A stretch of DNA of 64,000 bases, taken from the NCBI RefSeq assembly GCF_027942865.1, contig NC_134517.1, positions 17,738,009-17,802,008 on the forward strand, given 5' to 3'. The notes beneath the pieces are model-generated. The model saw only the letters and a list, made by a program, of their open reading frames with translations. It made no database searches and was not told where the DNA came from. Source of the DNA: Odontesthes bonariensis. Lineage: Eukaryota; Chordata; Actinopteri; Atheriniformes; Atherinopsidae. Every line of letters begins with the position of its first letter. Positions within the stretch are counted from its first letter, which is position 1. Below, one piece after another: positions 59,898 through 64,000 of this stretch. A program made the position numbers and the translations under genes.

Positions 59898-62319
59898 ATG
59901 GCAGGAGAGGCCCAAAACAGGAGGAACATCTGGGAGCCGAGTTTTTACTACGCCCTGGGAAAGGAGTCCTTTTATTTTGCCGGTCATGACATCAGCATCT
60001 GTGAGTCTATGGAAGCATACGGTGCTCTGATCTGGCCCGCGGTATGTCCTGCCACGCTCATAACTGCAGCGCACTCAGTCGTTCGTGTGAATGTAATAAC
60101 GAGAGCCTCATTTTTGTAAAGGCAATAGCTTTGTGCGAGTTCTTGGAGAACAATCGGCAGCAAATTCACCTGATGGACAAAGCAGTGCTCGAGATTGGAG
60201 CTGGGACTGGCTTACTCTCGATAGTGGCTAGTCTGCTTGGTAAGTGTGCATTCATGATGAAGTATGTACTGAATCTATGAAACTTTAATGCCTTTAGACT
60301 CAAATGCTGATGATTAGAATAAATGTTATATCAAGATGAGGATTCTAACGATATAATTAGCAGGATGACAGGTTGTATTTTTTAACTTGCAACAGGCTTA
60401 AAGATATTGTTGGTGTTCTTTGCAACTGGTGCTGAAGGAACAGTCATAAAATGTTGGATGCATACATGTGCACTGAATATTTCATGGCTGTTTGCTTGTA
60501 CTTTTTGCGAAAATAACATTTCAGCCTGGAGATGGAACATGAGGAAGCGTCATGATGGAACTAATAACACTGCGATTCATTGTTAGAGAGCTATTGCTCT
60601 CCACCCACGTCCAAATTTTTTGCATTGCAAACAGTGCAGTCCTTTGACAAAGGGCTCGTTGGTCAGACGTTGTCACCCCCCCATCCTGAACTGTGGAAGA
60701 AAGTAGTCTGTTTATTAACTATTAAAGTGATAGTTCGGAGTAGATTCACCCTTGGGTCATTTGAACCGTGACATCCAGCCAAGTAGCCCACCAGAAGTTT
60801 TTCCGATATTGGCTGAACATCAGCTGAGTTACTGAGTTATCCCTGATAGCTTAGTACAAGCGCTAACGGAACCTGGCAGTATCTCCAAAATTACCACACT
60901 AAAATCACATGCCATGACACCAAACTTCTACAGTAGTACAAATATGGTCTGTACTCACAAAACGATGCATTTGGACGTTTGTACATAGTCCAGGAGTTCA
61001 TTATTATCAACACAAGCCTAATAGCTTCTCTGCTGCTAAAGCTGCGTCGACGTCACTTTCTTGATCTGGGAGCTTCAAAGTAAGATGAGGGTTGATCTAC
61101 TACTGTAGACAACAAAGCAAGGCTGCTCAATTTCTCCATTGATAAAATAAATTCACAACTCTACAACATAAAAAATCATGTAGAATATAGCATATACTTT
61201 GTTGTCTACAGTAGTAGATCAACCCTCATCTTACTTTGAAGCTCCCAGATCAAGAAAGTGACGTCGACGCAGCTTTAGCAGCAGAAAAGCTATCAGGCTT
61301 GTGTTGATAATAATAAACTCCTGGACTATGTACAAACGTCCAAATGCATCGTTTTGTGAGTACAGACCATATTTGTACAACTGTAGAAGTTTGGTGTCAT
61401 GGCATGTGATTTTAGTGTCGTAATTTTGGAGATACTGCCAGGTTCCATTAGCGCTTGCTAAGCTATTCGGGATAACTCAGTAACTGAGCTGATGTTCAGC
61501 CAAGATCGAAAAAACTTCGGGTGGGCTACTTGGCTGGATGTCACGGTTCAAATGACCCTAGGGTGAATCTACTCCGAACTATCACTTTAAATTAGATGTT
61601 CTCCCCATGTAAAAAAAAAAATTGCATTATGCATACATTATTATCATTTCAATTCAAACCTTCCGTAAACAAGCACCAGTGTTCAGATCTTATGAAGTGA
61701 GCTCTAAGACATATATGACATCAGATATAAATCCCACGTCTTCTGCACTGTCTATGGCACCCATATTTGTCCATATTCTCTTACTGATAAAAAAAAAAAG
61801 TCTATAGTAGAAATATTCAACTGCACACAAAATGAGATTTTAGAGCCATAATAAACAACACATTTACCCAACTAGTCACAAAAACTGTTCTTTTAATCCC
61901 TCCTGTGAACTTTTCAACCAGGCGCTTGGGTGACGGCTACTGACCTGCCTGACATATTGTCTAATCTGACCTTCAACCTTCGGAGGAATACCAAGGGTCG
62001 CTGCCGCTACACCCCGCAGGTGCTCGCCCTCTCCTGGGGTCAAGACCTGGACCGAGACTTCCCCCACCCATCCTACCACTACGACTACGTGCTCGCAGCT
62101 GACGTGGTCTATCAGCACGACTGCCTTGAGGAGCTGCTCCAAACTCTGCGTCACTTTTGCAGGCCGGGGAGCAAAACGACCCTTCTGTGGGCCAACAAGT
62201 TCCGGTTCCAGTCGGACCTGCGGTTCACAGAGTGCTTTAAGAGCAGTTTTAACACCACGCTGCTCACAGAGCTGCCGCAGCAGGAGGTCAGGATATACAA
62301 GGCCACAGCGAAGGAGTGA
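59898..62319 (+). CDS. mettl21e: METTL21-family protein-lysine methyltransferase (METTL21E-like)
   Basis: Three coding exons: 59898-60041 (the exon starts at 59878 after TGTGCAG), 60122-60239 and 61922-62319, with intact splice sites and phase, encoding 219 residues. The family transfers methyl groups from S-adenosylmethionine to lysines of cytosolic proteins; METTL21C/E act mainly in muscle. Visible are FYFAGHDI (25-32), SAM motif I LEIGAGTGLLSIVASLLG (71-88), the post-I acidic ATDLP (93-97) and the family DxxY motif DVVY (148-151). The length fits the family. The start is the first ATG in the exon; the exon opens in frame upstream (phase 1 donor needed), so a longer N-terminus from an earlier exon is possible. 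METTL21C is the main alternative identity. A large palindromic element lies in the last intron. Confidence 0.82.
60726..61586. mobile_element. TTAA-flanked foldback element, 861 bp, in the mettl21e intron
   Basis: TTAA at 60722-60725 and 61587-61590 flank an element made of two inverted arms, about 60726-61117 and 61197-61586 (each about 390 bp), around a 79-bp AT-rich loop (61118-61196). The ends read AGTGATAGTTCGGAGTAGAT. The arms differ by only scattered substitutions and small indels, such as CTTGGGTCAT against CTAGGGTCAT read from the other end. No coding frame is present. The whole of it lies inside the last mettl21e intron, so it is transcribed. Confidence 0.88.
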
Positions 62320-62600
62320 CAAAGAAGATTAAGAGGTGCAAATTTCCTAAAACGCTGTACGTTTTGCATTCTTTTTTTTTTTTTTTTAGGAAACAGGAAA
62401 CGTCCTTTCCTCTTGCTGATTTTAAGTCAAGCAAATTGAAGTCAAAGTAGCCATAAGACAAGAATGTAATTAGTTCTGTTTGTTTGCTAAATGTTATGAG
62501 AAGAAATTCAGTTCTGGATCCACTTCACTTCCACAAGTTTGCAAAGGAGGGCAGAGGGCCTCCGTGGTTTTAATCTGTGTGAACATGACATTCCTGGACA

Positions 62601-62606
62601 AATAAA
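62601..62606 (+). promoter_or_regulatory. Polyadenylation signal of mettl21e
   Basis: AATAAA about 280 bases past the stop codon, the first good match downstream. Confidence 0.55.
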
Positions 62607-63497
62607 GTTTCTGACACAAGTTTCCATATGAATAAGCTATTTTATTTGCATGGGCCTTTGTCAAACATTTGACATTGCAGAATTCACGCAACGTTTGTTC
62701 AACAATGTTTTTTGTTTGTTGTTTTGTAGAATAAATCAATTTTTGCTTTAAATATGTCTCCTATATTCTTAATCACCTCAGAACATCTAGGCTATACATA
62801 CATTTACCCAAGGTGCTGCTGGTTATTCATAAAAAGAGTTAACCAAGAACTTTTCAACTAGAATACGAACCATTAAGAGATATTCTCCGCAAACTTGAAT
62901 TGTTTTTTCATGTGTCTCTTAGCTTTTGGTTCTCCCACAGCTTTTAATCATGAATAGCTAAAGAATAAACAAAAAAAGGGGAAAAAATAAATAAATGAAA
63001 TAAATGCCATAGAGTCTATAGCAGCATACATGCAGATGAGGCAAATTATATTATCAACATGTCACTGTCGGAACCAGAGGCCACGTCACTAAGCCCCTGC
63101 TCAAAACTGTGTTTTCTTAAATACGTTTTAGATCTAAAAGCGCTGCAATAATTCAGCTTATGCAGAAAGAAAGAAGGGGTGAGTGAGCAGGTTGACAGCA
63201 AAGGAGAAGATGGAGGGTGAGTGAGGAGGAGAGGACAAGAGGATACAATGTTAGGCTTTTTTTTAAACAACTAATTCTTTTACTGAGTCCACTCCAAGTT
63301 GAAAATCCACCTCCTCTCCGTTCTTGTTGTTTCCCACGTGTGTCCACAAAATTGTGTCTCAAGTTGTTTCAACCGGCAGTCAAAGTTCAGAGGAGACTGC
63401 TGTCTGTCCTGAGGTTCAGTCTTCTGGCCGCATGTTCTGAAGAAAGACAAGTCTATACACTGTATGGTTCGTGTCTATTCAGCGTGCTTCGGTGACT
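62607..63497 (-). other. Probable grk1 3' untranslated region and convergent spacer
   Basis: Between the convergent ends of mettl21e and grk1. TTTATT at 62641-62646 gives AATAAA on the minus strand and could end grk1 about 850 bases past its stop. No other gene is seen. Confidence 0.4.
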
Positions 63498-64000
63498 TTA
63501 CGATATGCAGCATGTTGAGGACTTTGGTTGCTCTAGGATGGACTCTCTGCGGAGGTCATTCGGGATGGTGCCCTCAGGACCCCAAAGGTTGAGCTCTCCG
63601 TAAATGCCCATGTCGATCATCTCCTCTTGCCAAGGGATGGGGATGTTGCCAGTTGAAAACTCGTCAAAAAAGGTCTTGTCGGGATCCTCCAGGTTTACCC
63701 CCTTAACTGAGGAGAATGCCCCGACGTCATCCAAACTTTTCGCATACACCACTTTGGGGTCAGGGACAAACGGAGGAGGTACAATGCCTGGACGAGGTGA
63801 GAAAACGTGAGATAAAAAAAACGTGTCAAATCGTTGGAGCAGTACAACAGACCGTCAGCGATCAAAAATAAAGAAAATAGATGTTACCTGCATTCAGTTT
63901 CCGCCAGTTAATGTTTTGGAAAAATGGGTGTGCTCTGATTTCGTCGCAGCAGTCATTCTTGAAACCCATCCTCTTATCGACCTCTTTGGCCAGAAGCCCA
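63498..64000 (-). CDS. grk1: Rhodopsin kinase GRK1, C-terminal two exons (partial)
   Basis: Two coding exons on the minus strand: 63888-64000 (cut by the window edge) and 63498-63787, with a 100-bp intron. Readable are DKRMGF, HPFFQNINWRKLNAG (end of the kinase C-lobe), then the AGC-kinase tail with PPPFVPDP and VYAKSLDDVGAFSSVKGV, NIPIPWQEEMIDMGIYGEL, and the terminus CCIS. GRK1 phosphorylates light-activated opsins in photoreceptor outer segments and is anchored by a CaaX prenyl group. A final Ser predicts farnesylation, favouring GRK1 over GRK7, whose box ends in Leu. About 134 residues are present of the roughly 560 expected. Rod or cone paralogue (1a or 1b) is undecided. Confidence 0.9.

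Noticed and set aside
61876..62322. 148-codon minus-strand frame
   Set aside because: Antisense shadow of the last mettl21e exon.

Overview
The window looks like nuclear DNA from a ray-finned (probably percomorph teleost) fish. It has intron-rich vertebrate genes with GT-AG splice sites, long AT-rich non-coding tracts and fish-type mobile elements: Rex3-like RTE LINEs with GATG tails, L2/CR1-type LINEs, hAT and Tc1/mariner relics, and TTAA-flanked inverted-repeat elements. There are no operons, CRISPR arrays or prokaryotic features, and I recognised no RNA genes. All gene models below were built by eye from exon phase and splice sites.

Layout. Positions 1-31,000 are essentially gene-free and carry nested transposons: a 673-bp hAT element with an 8-bp target duplication at 1545-2217; an inverted-repeat element split by a LINE at 2868-4943; and a three-layer nest at 5294-9776, where an hAT element sits in a Rex3-like LINE that sits in an inverted-repeat element. 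Decayed LINEs lie at 12.6-13.9 kb and 31.0-32.0 kb. A complete ten-exon jam2 gene (junctional adhesion molecule 2) lies on the minus strand at 33866-41988. Upstream of it are a GC-rich probable promoter, a hairpin-rich TTAA element (42568-43735) and a Tc1/mariner relic.

From 47.8 to 54.1 kb on the plus strand is a six-exon secreted C-type lectin with a very long acidic propeptide, organised like vertebrate bone marrow proteoglycan. Its last intron holds a 5'-truncated Rex3-like LINE. From 59.9 to 62.3 kb is a three-exon lysine methyltransferase of the METTL21 family, closest to mettl21e. Its last intron contains an 861-bp element that is almost entirely an inverted repeat. The last two coding exons of grk1 (rhodopsin kinase) enter from the right edge on the minus strand and end in a CaaX prenylation box.

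The four genes are not one pathway: cell adhesion, a secreted granule-type lectin, a methyltransferase and a photoreceptor kinase. The unusual material is in the repeats (three TTAA elements with strong inverted-repeat structure, a telomere-like tract in a jam2 intron) and in two lineage-specific-looking protein features (a nine-proline run in the JAM2 tail, and an acidic rather than basic lectin domain behind the acidic propeptide).
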